Part shown: positions 10,960 through 21,416 of the stretch, piece after piece | Layout of the letters: every line of letters starts with the position of its first letter | Numbering within the stretch: position 1 is the stretch's first letter | Origin: Lepidostoma basale | Lineage: Eukaryota; Arthropoda; Insecta; Trichoptera; Lepidostomatidae | Assembly (NCBI GenBank): GCA_022606425.2 | Contig: JAHDVF020000208.1 | Coordinates: 172,501 to 236,500 of the forward strand | Length of the DNA: 64,000 bases | Direction of reading: 5' to 3' | Notes under the pieces: generated by a model | Told to the model about the DNA's origin: nothing | Database searches by the model: none | The model's input: only the letters and a program-made list of their open reading frames with translations | Position numbers and translations under genes: made by a program

Positions 10960-12880
10960 ATTTAAATCCCTTTTTTTTCTAAATATAAAAAAGTTTGGAT
11001 TTCTTTTGAAAATGTAAAATTTTCAGTTCGAAAACATTTTCTGTTTTATTTAACCAATTTTTAAGTCTTTTGTGTTAATGGTTTGACATTCTTAATACGA
11101 AATTGGAGCTCATAGGGTTAAAAGTGAAAAGCTTCACCAGCTGGGATTCTGCGTAGTGGATACAAATAATTAAATATGTTTATTTATTGCCTGGTCGGTT
11201 TTTTCGCCCCCGGCCCTAAATGGAGTCACGGAGGCTCGATCTATTATAGTTCCGGCACGTGAAACTTTTTAAAGTACCTTTTTTAAAATTAAATTGATTG
11301 ATTTTGATATAAATTAATTATTTCTTTCACGTACAAATTAATTTTCAATGATGGCAATAAAAGAAACCGCAATAGACTTATTATATTGTAATAGTCATCT
11401 AAATTTAAACTTTTATTAGTTTTCTAAATTTTATATATTAGAATCACTTCTTCTTCTTCTTCTTTCCCTTTGCCATTTCCCATCATCTGGGGTCGGCCCT
11501 CCTCGTACGAAAACGCCAAACTTTTCTATTTTATTTCGCGTTGGAGCTCCTTTTCCAAGTTGGCCCACCATGTTGCCATTGGGCGACTTCTTCGTGGTTT
11601 TGTGGGAATCCTGAGGGCATATGAGTGGCAGTACATTTAAGTAATTCTAGTATAAATTCATTAGTTTCTGTGTCATCCTTCCCAACAATAATTATAGATT
11701 GGATTATGGCATACCATTTTAGGAATCAAAATATATTTTTGCGGAGGAAATTACACGCGATCGTACCACTTAATACCATTACCATTGATGGCGTGATATA
11801 CGTGTGGTATTCAATTCATATCATTCATAATTTGTACAATCCGTTCTTATATATACAATTACCACGCGTTTGACAAAAACGCCACTTGATTCACGTTGCA
11901 TGCATACTGACAAATTGTCATCAGTCATATGTCAGTTACTTCATTTCGTTCGCAGCTTTTTAATTCTTGTGTGCAACACCGCAGTTCTGACAAACATTCG
12001 TCACAACACGCAACTCTGTACTGGCTATATTGATCATTGAATGGCTCTCGTATCCAAGGAAGACGGTCCTTCGCGAATTTGGGTCCTCGTGTGGCTAAAT
12101 TCCAATCTGGGGCATGTAGAGCAGGGAAGACGTTGGCAATGGAACCGCCCCCCTCTCTTGATGGTCTCTCCTTTCTTAACCTCCTGATTTCTGCAATGTT
12201 GTCCCTGCGCTGTCCTTCATCGTAGTCCTACATACTTTCTGTATATACCATAAGTCTGCGCTTACGATAAACGCATCAACTAAGGTTTTTTGTCGAAATC
12301 GAGTTATTACATTATCTGGTGTCAGGAAAATGAGTTCTACAACTTTCTCAAAGTGACATTTCATGATTTCTTCATTTTCTCGGTTTTTCAGTTTTCATAA
12401 ACGCATTAAATAAGACTTCGAGTGCAGTTTTACTTGTCAAGAACGCACTAGCTGTTGTTAGTACAGACTTGTTTTCTAGCATTCGATAGCTTCTTAGTCA
12501 TAAATGCACTATGTTTGAGGAATCGCACTAATTTTACAAGATTTTACAATATTTGTATTCAAATAGCTATTTTCCTTAACATAAATGCATTATGTGATGT
12601 AGTTGCACTTATCATATGAATGTATTGTAAAAAAACTGATAAAATACTATAATATTGGAGAGTATTCAACCTCCTTTGAATCGAACTCTTATATTCCTGA
12701 AATGATACTTTATCTCAAATTGACGATTTAAAGTACCTGTCTATGTTTGTTTGTAATGTCCTTTTGGAAAAAAAGGAATTTAAATTTGAAAGAACCACGT
12801 GGAACTATCTTATCATTACAAAACACAATAACACACATTTTAATGCGTTGCTTTTATTTGACTGGTATTTAATTTTTTTT
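10960..12880. other. No gene; short unassigned fragments
   Basis: Mostly AT-rich. A less AT-rich patch at 11460-11610 (CTTCTTCTTC run then TCTGGGGTCGGCCCTCC) and another at 12036-12240 (minus-strand frame DYDEGQRRDNIAEIRRL) look like eroded transposon coding DNA. I cannot assign either to a family. Confidence 0.4.
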
Positions 12881-12889
12881 ATATATATA

Positions 12890-13727
12890 CGAGGTTTGTT
12901 CAAAAGAAAAGGTGAATTTAAAATTTTTTCGAAAAGTATTTATTTATTCATCAATATCCATTTTCTCACCTTCAAAGTTATCCCTCTCAGATATAATGCA
13001 CTTATGCCAGCGCTTCTTCCAATCCTCAAAGCCCTTCTGGAATGCGCTTTTCGGTATGGCCATCAGCTCATTCTTCGATTCTGACTTTATCTCATCAATT
13101 GTGGCAAAACGCTTTCCTTTCATTGCTCTCTTCAGTTTCAGGAATAGGAAAAAGTCACAGGGAGCTAAATCTGGTGAATACGATGGTTGAGGCATGATTA
13201 CGGTGTTGTTTTTGGCCAAATAATCACTCCTGAGCGATACTAATGCGACGTTGCTTTTGATCAAAATTAAGCAATTATTAAGATTCGACGGTTTTCCAAA
13301 ACCATTTTCTTCACTGTTTCGATGTTTTCTTCGTTTGTTAACTCCAGGACGCTCATCGTCATTAACATCTTCTCGGCCTTCTATAAAGCGTTTTTACCAC
13401 TTATAAACACTTTTTTGAGACAAAGTAGACTCGCGAAATGCCACAGTCAACATTTTAAGTGCGTTGGAGCACTTTATTCCATTTTTAACGCAAAATTTAA
13501 TACCTATTCTTTGATCCATTTTTTTTCAAAAGTAAAAAATCGAAGAACACATAAAAACGTGACTAACCTTTCCAGTTGTCAAAAACAAACCACTAATCCA
13601 AAATGGCTGATAATGCTAACATATGATAAACATATGTGTACCAACATAACAAAAAAATAAATTGGATAATCGAATGTACACAGCCCGCGAAAATTCAAAA
13701 TTCACCTTTTCTTTTGAACAGGCCTCG
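12890..13727 (-). pseudogene. Mariner element with dead transposase
   Basis: The ends are inverted repeats of about 30 bp (CGAGGTTTGTTCAAAAG and CGAGGCCTGTTCAAAAG), flanked by TA dinucleotides. On the minus strand a helix-turn-helix-type start (MDQRIGIKFCVKNGIKCSN, from about 13520) is interrupted by a stop after SVYKW. The C-terminal catalytic part (13264-12944) has MPQPSYSPDLAPCDFFL and FEDWKKRWHKCI. The element is about 840 bp against about 1.3 kb for intact mariners, so its centre is deleted. Confidence 0.9.
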
Positions 13728-14019
13728 TATGCTGCCTTAACAACTTCATTGTTATATGTTTTAACTAGTCGCAGGTGTGAGTTAAGTGTGGAGCAAAAAA
13801 CCATTTGATATTTTTATTCTGTGCTTATACATATAGACATGTACTCATTTTACTTTCTTTTGTGGCGTGTATATAAATATGTGTAATTGTTTTTTTTTAT
13901 ATAGAAATAATTGAATTCCTACTGGGTTAAATACAAATAATATGTTTGTTTTGTTTGATAGCTTTCTCTTGCTAACTTTTCACCCAGAAGAAGTGTTACC
14001 CATATTAATTCTATAGGTC

Positions 14020-14465
14020 CCCAGTGGTTCATCAAAATCAGTCGCCTGTCATCCACTGCTGAACGTAGGCCTCTTCCAAAGCACGCCACCGCCCCCTAAC
14101 CATTGCTGCTCCCATCCATTCTTATCCAGCAATCCTCTTCAGATCGTCGGTCCAGCAGGCAAGGGGCCGTCCATCTCAGCGGAATCCTGTACGCGGTCTC
14201 CACTCCAGAACCCGTCTCCCCCATTGGCCGTCGGTTCTCCGACAGATATGGCCAACCCATCGCCACTTCAGCCTTCTTATCCTCAATGCCACCTCAGTCA
14301 CCATGGTTTGTTGTCGAATAAATTTGTTTCTGAATCTGCCCATCAGGGTTATTCCAAGCATGGCTCTTTCCATGGCGCGTTGAGCGACCTTGAATCTGTA
14401 GACTAGATCTTTTGTCAGTGTCCACGTCTCAGCTCCGTATGTCATGACTGGCAAGATGCACTACT
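14020..14465 (-). mobile_element. RTE-D C-terminal copy
   Basis: Minus-strand frames give MPVMTYGAETWTLTKDL then [15 protein letters not shown] and a LKWRWVGHICRRTDG block, ending in GGGAGGCCTACG-like sequence. It is a relative of the plus copies at 30560 and 41230. Confidence 0.85.
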
Positions 14466-14529
14466 TGAAGACTTAAGTCTCGAGTGGATCGAAATGATTT
14501 ATTCTAAGTTATTTAATATAATCTTATTT

Positions 14530-15185
14530 TTATTTTTTTGGAGTCAAACCATCAGGCCGTTCCTCATAAGGGTAGGGAGAGGGGATGGACCGCCACACTA
14601 CTATTTCCTGAAACACCTCTCTAGCTTCCTCCACATTCATACAACGAGTCATACACGCACTTAGATTCTTCCGACTTCCAACATGGCACTTCATGCCATG
14701 TTTTTCTCGGTCTTCTTCGACTCCGTACTCCATTAACATCGTTGACTTTTTTTAGCTATTCTTTCTTCATCCATGCGTTCTATGTGACCCAACCAACGCA
14801 GTGATCCTTTCATAATTCTGTTCATAACACTTTCTTCCGCCCTACATTCCTTCCTAATATCAGCATTTAAAACTCTTTCGTACATCGTTTAATACACATG
14901 GGTCTGAGGGATCTCATCTCTACGGCATTTATTCTGCTCTCATCCTTCTTCTGCCAGTTCCATGCTTCGCTTTCGTACATTGATTGGAACTAGAACTCCA
15001 TTGAGAACGGCCAGTTTTTCTTCATTAACAGTTTTTTAAGGCTTCATTCACTTTGTTGTCCACACCAATCCTTCTTTTGACATCACTGTCCGTTCGACCA
15101 TCCGCTGTGAACTTGCTACCTCAATACACAAACTCAAACACCTGCTCAAGATTATATGGTGTCGGCTATCCTAATAGAGCAGCGT
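14530..15185 (-). mobile_element. RTE-A copy
   Basis: The minus strand ends in the Cys-rich tail ([18 protein letters not shown]) and WRSIPSPYPY. Upstream it has the MKGSLRWLGHIERMDEERI-type block and a DSDVKRRIG segment near 15070. It is frameshifted throughout. Confidence 0.8.
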
Positions 15186-15299
15186 CAGGTTTCTCTGTTT
15201 TGGGCTATCCCTCTGTCCATCTTCTAGCAATTCCATGTCGTTTTTGACCGTTGACAGCCAAGTTTTCGGTAGCCGACCCGTTCCTTTCCTTGGACTTAA

Positions 15300-15490
15300 A
15301 CTTGGATCTTCCGTCTTACAGAGTATCAGCTCTAACGGCTGTTTATCTTACGTCTGTAACATCATGCCTGTACCAAAAACTTATCAAGGGATTCTTTAAG
15401 AATTCCGTCATCTTGGAGGGTATCCAATTTATGTTCCGGATGATTATTTTCGACAGCGTCAGAATGGTATCTTTAAATACACATTTTTGT
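15300..15490 (+). mobile_element. J coding fragment
   Basis: Reads LIKGFFKNSVILEGIQF, the same block as [17 protein letters not shown] at 34825-34870. Confidence 0.7.
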
Positions 15491-15839
15491 GTAAATAAAT
15501 GTATTTTAAATGACGACAAATCATATGTTTTTTTCTGAATGATAAAAATAAAATAAAAACAAAATATATTTTGTTTCTAAAAAAAATTCTCGCTCTGCAA
15601 TTCTAAAGCAATAAAAATAAACAAAAAAGGAAAGGTTCAAAAAATGTAGACCACCGTTGTGTCGGAAGCTTTGAGGGTATCCTTGTTCATTCTTCTTCGT
15701 CTCCGTCTGCATTCCGCACAACCACATATTTTGTATAAAATGTGATAAAAAAAACTAGGATCATTTAAGGTGGCCACACATTTGAAGAACTTAACAATGG
15801 TTAATCTGAACTCCTTCGTAAATTCAAAATTAGCTTTTA

Positions 15840-15963
15840 ATATTATTATTACGCCTTTCTTTTAATTAACTGTAATTAGGTACCCTACTCAACTCCAGCA
15901 AGACTTAAAAACTTCAAAATTATATCAAAGAAATTATTCAAATTGACATAGGAACAAATATAC
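15840..15963 (+). mobile_element. HH1 body fragment
   Basis: The segment with ACTCAACTCCAGCAAGACTT and ATTCAAATTGACATAGGAAC matches the HH1-linked sequence at 27225-27310 (minus) and 19480-19560. No ribozyme core is present. Confidence 0.55.
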
Positions 15964-15971
15964 ATAACTAA

Positions 15972-16220
15972 CAGTGGCGGTACTCACATAGAAGCCCAGA
16001 AGCCCGGCTTACGTAAGAAATTTTTAATCATAACCACTTCTGGCTTACAGAGGTTCAGCTCTTGTGGCTATTCCTATTGCGTCTGATGGGAACATTGTTG
16101 GAAGGTGATTTGATGAGTTTTTGGTTTTTGCGGTGGCATGGTTACTTAGATTTGTGGGTTTTGATTCAAAATTTCTTACGCAAGCCAAGCTTCTGGGCGT
16201 CTATGGAAGTACCGCCACTG
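15972..16220. mobile_element. hAT-type MITE with 8-bp TSD
   Basis: The ends are inverted (CAGTGGCGGTACT at the left, AAGTACCGCCACTG at the right) with further inverted pairing inside (GCCCAGAAGCCCGGCTTACG). It is flanked by perfect 8-bp duplications ATAACTAA at 15964-15971 and 16221-16228. An 8-bp duplication and CAGTG start fit the hAT superfamily. There is no coding capacity. It sits in the (TTAG)n tail of the RTE-A copy that follows. Confidence 0.9.
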
Positions 16221-16735
16221 ATAACTAACTAAACTAACTAACCATCACGCCGTCTCCCCGAAGGGGTAGGCAGAATGAATGTACTGCCACACTTTTCTTT
16301 CCTGACATAGTTCTCTCGCTTCCTCAGCATTCATACATCGTGTAATGCACGCGCGTCGACTCTTCACGTGGCCGACATTCAATATTTGATTTAATTGATC
16401 GTGCCACGTTTTCCTCGATCTTCCTCTGTTTCTAGTTCCATTTACATCGTTAACATATATATATTTTTACCATTATTTCTTCATTCATTCTTTCCATGTG
16501 TCCAAACCATCTTAATGATCCTTTGATTAATTTGTTCATAACACCATCATTCGCACCGCATTCACTTCTTATATTTTCATTCGACACTATCATAAACAGA
16601 GTATGGACACATTCGCCCAAGAGATCTCATTTCTATTGCATTTATTCTACTTATCCTTCGTTTGCCAGTTTCATGCTTCGCTTCCATACATTAGGATCGG
16701 TACAAGATAAATAAAATTCTGATTGCTAATTTCGT
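16221..16735 (-). mobile_element. RTE-A copy
   Basis: The (TTAG)n tail is at 16221-16245. The coding end then reads on the minus strand with QESRRACITRCMNAEEARELC-type, GRSRKTWHDQLNQIL and MERMNEE blocks. It is degenerate. Confidence 0.8.
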
Positions 16736-17100
16736 TTCTACTGGTTTTTATTTTGACTTGTTCCTTCGGAACCTGTTATATTATTTTTCGACTCCATGTA
16801 ATGTCTAGGCGTGAGTTAACAGGTCGCCGACCTCCGTATTGAGGCGCAGACATAAATATTGAAGTATTATCCTCGTTGCGGCCATTGAGGTCAAAATGAC
16901 ACATGAAAGACGTTCCTAGCAAATATATAATAGTAAATATTATCGGTGGAAACCTTTGCGCCTATCCATATGTCTTTCGTAGGTGCATTCTTCTTGCTTT
17001 GTTAATACCATAATTTATTGTTGTTTGTGTGTTGTAAAACTGTATATGAAATGTGAAGCCTTTGGGAAAATGGAAAATTCTAACTAAAAACTAACTTACT
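16736..17100. other. No recognised feature
   Basis: AT-rich sequence without exon or shared repeat. Confidence 0.5.
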
Positions 17101-17104
17101 TATT

Positions 17105-17358
17105 TAACGCTAAGGCATTAACACTGTGGAATTTCATAGTATATACTTAGGAAATTGAAAAACTTTGTTTAATCCACTATTTAATAAAAAATATTTAAAA
17201 AACACGACATTTTTCGGAGGATACTTCCATCTTCATGTGTAAAAACATTATCATATTTTTACACCTGAAGATGGAGGTATCCTCCGAAACATGTCGTGTT
17301 TTTTTAATATTTCTATTAAATAGTGGATTAAACAAAGTTTTTCAATTTCCTAAGTACT
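17105..17358. mobile_element. HH4 palindromic element, copy 2
   Basis: Arms of about 95 bp (left to 17240, right from 17258) are inverted repeats that each hold a hammerhead-like core and close on a short spacer. The left arm starts AAGGCATTAACACTGTGGAA. The right core is intact, the left one decayed (ATGAAGA; GAAAAATGTC). Confidence 0.85.
17261..17299 (+). ncRNA. Hammerhead-like ribozyme (HH4), intact core
   Basis: Stem I ACAC (17261-17264) pairs with GTGT (17296-17299). The core CTGAAGA is at 17265-17271, followed by one extra T. Stem II GGAGG / TAT / CCTCC is at 17273-17285, GAAAC at 17286-17290, and AT then GTC at 17291-17295. The predicted cut is after C17295. This matches the type I hammerhead order with every strictly conserved core base. 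The oddities are the extra U after CUGANGA and a stem III of only two base pairs. Activity is inferred, not shown. Confidence 0.65.
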
Positions 17359-17499
17359 AACTTACTTGCTTAGACTTGATAGAGAAGTTTATTCCTACTC
17401 CGAATAATTAATATTTTGAATTGAAATTACTTGGTAGAAGTTCATCTTAAATAATGAAAACAAAATGTAAATTATACAAAATATATTTATTATTATATA

Positions 17500-17590
17500 T
17501 TTAGTGTGCTTCCACTTGTGTTTATCGTCGACCGGTTTTGGCAGCTTGCTGCTATCTTCTGGTACCTACATCAAAATTTATTTGATTTGT
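17500..17590 (-). mobile_element. HH5 element, decayed core
   Basis: The minus strand has CAGAAGA, a GCAG/CTGC hairpin and AAAACCGGTC, an eroded version of the HH5 layout (ACCGGT palindrome in place of stem III). The body after it (17735-17930) matches 33418-33740. Confidence 0.5.
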
Positions 17591-17734
17591 ATAATAAATG
17601 ATGAAAGAGCTGAAAGGGTTGGATGTAGGTGCCAAAATGAGCGGAGTGTCAGACACATAAACTCAGAATGATAAGACTAGCAAACTCTTGTCAAGCTTTG
17701 GATTATTTGGAACAAATCTAAATTCTGTCTTTAC

Positions 17735-17935
17735 TTAAAAAGTATCGTCTTCCATCAAACCCATAATTACTGCCAGACAGAAACCAGTTCAAATGTATAA
17801 TATTTGTTGTCACTGCGTGTAGAAAAAATGTTCTTTGATTTATGTCAATTATTTGTATCAACAAAAATATTAAGGAATTTATTCCGCTAATACAAAGTAA
17901 ATATATAAATATTAGGTATGTATTGTGAACATCGT
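17735..17935. repeat. HH5-linked body, mate at 33418
   Basis: TAAAAAGTATCGTCTTCCAT and GGAATTTATTCCGCTAATAC recur at 33418-33740, next to another ribozyme-bearing HH5 element. Confidence 0.6.
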
Positions 17936-18193
17936 TCGGCAATTATATGAAACTAATTTGATATTAATATATCAATGTACTGTATGATAACAGAACGCCC
18001 TAAAACATTAATGAAATTAATACTTTATTTTGCGCGATAAGAATTAATGTTATCACAGAAAGAATGTATATGCCTACATAATAAAAAACAAATAAAAAAT
18101 TCTGGATTCATACAATGGGTTTTATTAAGTTTTGAAAAAAGGAAGTTATTCTGTCGCACCTGTATATTATAAGATAATCTTAAAAAACGAAAA

Positions 18194-18307
18194 ACATTAT
18201 ATGTACGAATTTCTCTATACACGCATATGCTGAATTCAAATACTGTCTCATTACGTTTTTCATCAGCTGGTCGAAAAAACGTTTATTTTGTCTCTTTGTA
18301 AACATGA
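18194..18307. repeat. Direct repeat flanking an RTE-A insertion, left
   Basis: About 114 bp (GAATTTCTCTATACACGCAT within it), repeated at 18589-18704 with few changes. The RTE-A fragment lies exactly between the two. Confidence 0.85.
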
Positions 18308-18588
18308 AGAAAGAATCTTAAAAAAAATTATAAGTTAACTATGTAAATGGAACCAGAAATAGAGGAAGACCGAGGAAAACGTGGCACGATCAAATAAATC
18401 AAATTTTGAATGTCGACCACGTGAGGACTCAGAAATCGACACGCGTACATGAATGTATGAATGTTGAGGAAGCAAGAAAAATATGTCAGAAAAGAAAAAT
18501 GTGGCAGTCCATTATTTCTGCCTACCCCTTCGGGGAGACGGCGTGATGGTTAATTAGTTAGTTAAGATAATAATAAATAAATAAAATA
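18308..18588 (+). mobile_element. RTE-A short copy
   Basis: 281 bp: the [22 protein letters not shown] region, a degenerate Cys-rich tail (MNVEEARKICQKRKMW), SAYPFGETA and the tail TTAGTTAGTTAAGATAATAA. It is flanked by the long direct duplication described beside it. Confidence 0.85.
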
Positions 18589-18704
18589 ACATTATATATA
18601 TACGAATTTCTCTATACACGCATGTGCTGAATTCAAATACTGTCTCATTACGTTTTTCATCAGCTGGTCGTAAAAACGTTTATTTTGTCTCATTATAAAC
18701 ATGA
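18589..18704. repeat. Direct repeat flanking an RTE-A insertion, right
   Basis: Second copy of 18194-18307. Confidence 0.85.
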
Positions 18705-19075
18705 CATTATTTTTGATGCTATAATTTTATTGCAGTTTAAAGTATCTTTTATAATTTATTAGTACTTTAAACAGGTAAAAATAACAAACCGATAAATTTA
18801 TACAATATATTGCAAGATTATCTTGTATCTCTTGATATTATTATATATGAGCTAGTTACTTTAATAATCCATTGATCGGTTATTACGTCAATTGATAATT
18901 TATACGGCACACCCTGAAAAAACACTTATTATATAGGAATTATTAGATATAACAATTTTTTACTCGTGATATGACATGTCTACTATTACATATTTTAATA
19001 TACCATTAAATTATGATTACAATCATTGCAAATCTGAATTTATTATTCTTACACAATTATAAAGTATGTGTTCAT
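18705..19075. other. No recognised feature
   Basis: AT-rich sequence without exon or shared repeat. Confidence 0.5.
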
Positions 19076-19077
19076 CT

Positions 19078-19130
19078 CGCTTAGATGAAGATATTAAACC
19101 TTCGAAACATATCGAGAAAAATAAACTCTA
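19078..19130 (+). mobile_element. HH3 fragment, decayed core
   Basis: Ends ACCTTCGAAACATATCGAG and AAAAATAAACTC. The CTGATGA side is mutated to TTAGATGA and the GUC to ATC. Confidence 0.55.
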
Positions 19131-19400
19131 ACCAACTAACTAACTAACCATCACGCCGTCTCTCCGAAAGGGTAGGCAGAATGAAAGGACTGACACACTT
19201 TAACCGATGCGGCACTCTATCCTTCTTTTTCGCCCCGCGGGAGACGCGGTGTGATGGGTTGCGAGCCTCATCGCCACCAATAGGCATCTCCTGTGCACAC
19301 TTCGATCGTCGAACATCCACAAAAAATCTAAAACAAATATTATAAAATACAATGATATAAAATAAAATAACAAAATAAAAAATTATTGAACACAAAATGT
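19131..19400 (-). mobile_element. CH chimeric element, copy 2
   Basis: On the minus strand an AT-rich leader is followed by CGATCGAAGTGTGCACAGGA, TATTGGTGGCGATGAGG and CCGCATCGGTTAAAGTGTG. The RTE-A end (CTACCCTTTCGGAGAGACGG) and a (GTTA)3 tail close it. This copy has the complete 3' tail. Confidence 0.8.
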
Positions 19401-19479
19401 AATTTTTAGATGGTTCACGTATTGTCTATTTAATTTATGTTCCACGTATCCACTGTTTTTTTTAATTAGCAGTTATTAG

Positions 19480-19560
19480 GCACTTAAAACAAACCAACAC
19501 CAGCAAGAACTTTTAAATAATATTGAAGAAATAATTCAAATTGTCATAGAAACAACTTCA
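19480..19560 (+). mobile_element. HH1 body fragment
   Basis: ACACCAGCAAGAACTTTTAA and ATTCAAATTGTCATAGAAAC align with 15890-15955. Confidence 0.5.
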
Positions 19561-19750
19561 AAAAATATTTTTAAAACTTCCAAGTGGAAAAAACTTTTCG
19601 TTTATCGCAATTATGAAGATTTCTCAAATGAAATGACAAATGTGTTGAAACAGTATTGAGTGTTTTTTTAAACAATGTTGTAAATATTTGTGAAATGTAT
19701 ACTTATATCTGTATACGAATCCTGGATTTTCACCTGTGGGTGGTTAATTT

Positions 19751-20278
19751 AAATTTTTAATTGTATCTCAATAGAGACGAAGAAACAAACTGGAAACTGA
19801 ATATGGATGATCAAGGTGTTTACAGGACTTATGACCTGTCATTGGTTGGGTTAAGCGCACGCTTTATGTAATTACAACATCGGCGACTTCTAACAGTGCG
19901 CTAGGAGGCGATAGCCTCTTCGCATTGTGTTAATAAAGTAGTTGGCTAAATGCTAAAACAATCAGTCTTCATAGATGGCGTTAGTGGATGGATTGTATAG
20001 ATTAATCTTAAAAAATTAATTAGTACAATCAAATCTACATAGATGGCTAACTGGAACTGCCACGTGAAGATATGTATGGATTTGGAGTATATATACAACT
20101 TCCAAAAATGTATCATACATGATCATAATAACAATGGTGGAATGGGGAATGTTGTAATTACATAAAGCGTGCGCTTAACCCAACCAATGACAGGTCATAA
20201 GTCCTGTAAACACCTTGATCATCCATATTCAGTTTCCAGTTTGTTTCTTCGTCTCTATTGAGATACAATTAAAAATTT
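19751..20278. mobile_element. Foldback element, identical 130-bp arms
   Basis: The left arm (19751-19880) and right arm (20149-20278) are exact reverse complements over 130 bp by direct comparison. The arms hold the GACAGGTCATAAGTCCTG and GTCTCTATTGAGATAC motifs of the J-associated 3' UTR. The 268-bp spacer is unrelated to other repeats here and has no long frame. Perfect arms suggest a young insertion or recent gene conversion. Confidence 0.9.
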
Positions 20279-20573
20279 AATGTTGTAAATATTTTAACCG
20301 TAATGTTGTAAATATATAAACCATTTATATAATCATAACATTTTATTTAACTTTTTGTTAACATGTTTTGGTTGTGACAGAACCTTTTTCGATACCCAAA
20401 TTTTAACATGTGTGCAGCAAAAATGGCTGCAAAAAGTAAACTTAAGTGTTGTGAAAATATAAAAAGTTATTCTACATATTTATTCAAATGCGAATCCACA
20501 ATACAAAGTGAAGGTTAATAAAGAAAAAATAATCAAATGATTTCAACAATATCTAAATAAAAAAATTAAATAA

Positions 20574-20702
20574 TGCCGAAGGTCCTGGGTTCGATTCCCG
20601 GCGATGGCAGTTTGATTGTCATATTGTCTTTGGTCTGGTGTAGAATTCACGTGACAATAAAATGGCGATAGATTGGCTACCTATCACATGTCACGAGAAT
20701 CA
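20574..20702 (+). mobile_element. S-family SINE, 5'-truncated
   Basis: Starts in the B box (GGGTTCGATTCCCGGCGATG) and continues through ATTCACGTGACAATAAAATG to ATGTCACGAGAATCA. Confidence 0.75.
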
Positions 20703-20855
20703 ATATAATAGCTCAAATATAAAAATTGTATACTGTAATTGGGTCCAAAAACGACCTGTTGTGTACATAATAAAAAAATTTAAAAAAAAAATAATAATTA
20801 AATTAAACAATAATTATGGTTTCTTGAACAATAATATAAAACTCCATATTAAATA

Positions 20856-21051
20856 ATTAATGCGAATGAAAACGTCAGTTTTCTAGAAGTTTTATTATAT
20901 TTTATGGGAATGACATGTTTCGCCCTTCTAAGGGAAGGGGCATTTGACTTCTAAGGACATTTGATAATGCCTTAGAAGGGCTACACATGTCATTCCTATA
21001 AAATATAATAAAACTTCTAGAATGCTGACTTTTTCATTCGCATTAAATTAA
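20856..21051. mobile_element. HH2 inverted-repeat element, near-complete
   Basis: Terminal repeats are TTAATGCGAATGAAAACGTC at the left and the inverted mate at 21020-21051. Both arms contain AAAATATAATAAAACTTCTA or its complement, and both carry a GAAACATGTC-type core. The right-hand core reads TTGATAA where a hammerhead needs CTGATGA, so catalysis is not expected. Confidence 0.85.
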
Positions 21052-21069
21052 ACGCTGTTTTACGAAATT

Positions 21070-21335
21070 AAAGAACTAACTACCGTTCTGTCCTGACACA
21101 CCTATCTAGATTCCTCCATATTCATAGATCGTAACATCCACACACTCAGATTTTTCCGACTTCGAATGTGGCGGTATTTCAGAATTTGATTAATTTGGTC
21201 ATACCATGCTTTCCTTGGTCTTCCAAGATTTCTCTTTCCACTCATACTACTTGAATAAAATATTTTAACCATTCTTCTCTCGTAAATTTATTTTCATATA
21301 TACAAACCATTTCAGAGATCTTTTTTTAATTTGAC
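21070..21335 (-). mobile_element. RTE-A degenerate copy
   Basis: The minus strand has a frameshifted Cys-rich tail, GRPRKAWYDQINQIL and a MV(K)IF block. The 3' tail is TAACTAAC-like at 21070. Confidence 0.75.
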
Positions 21336-21416
21336 TTAAGATGTAATCATCCGCTTTACATTTCTTCTTTATTATTCCTTTATTGCGAAACTGGTCACCG
21401 TTGAAATAAAGGCAAA

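Noticed and set aside
12036..12225. GC-richer patch as an exon
   Set aside because: Frames on both strands are short, without matching splice signals. It looks like eroded transposon DNA, but no family can be named.
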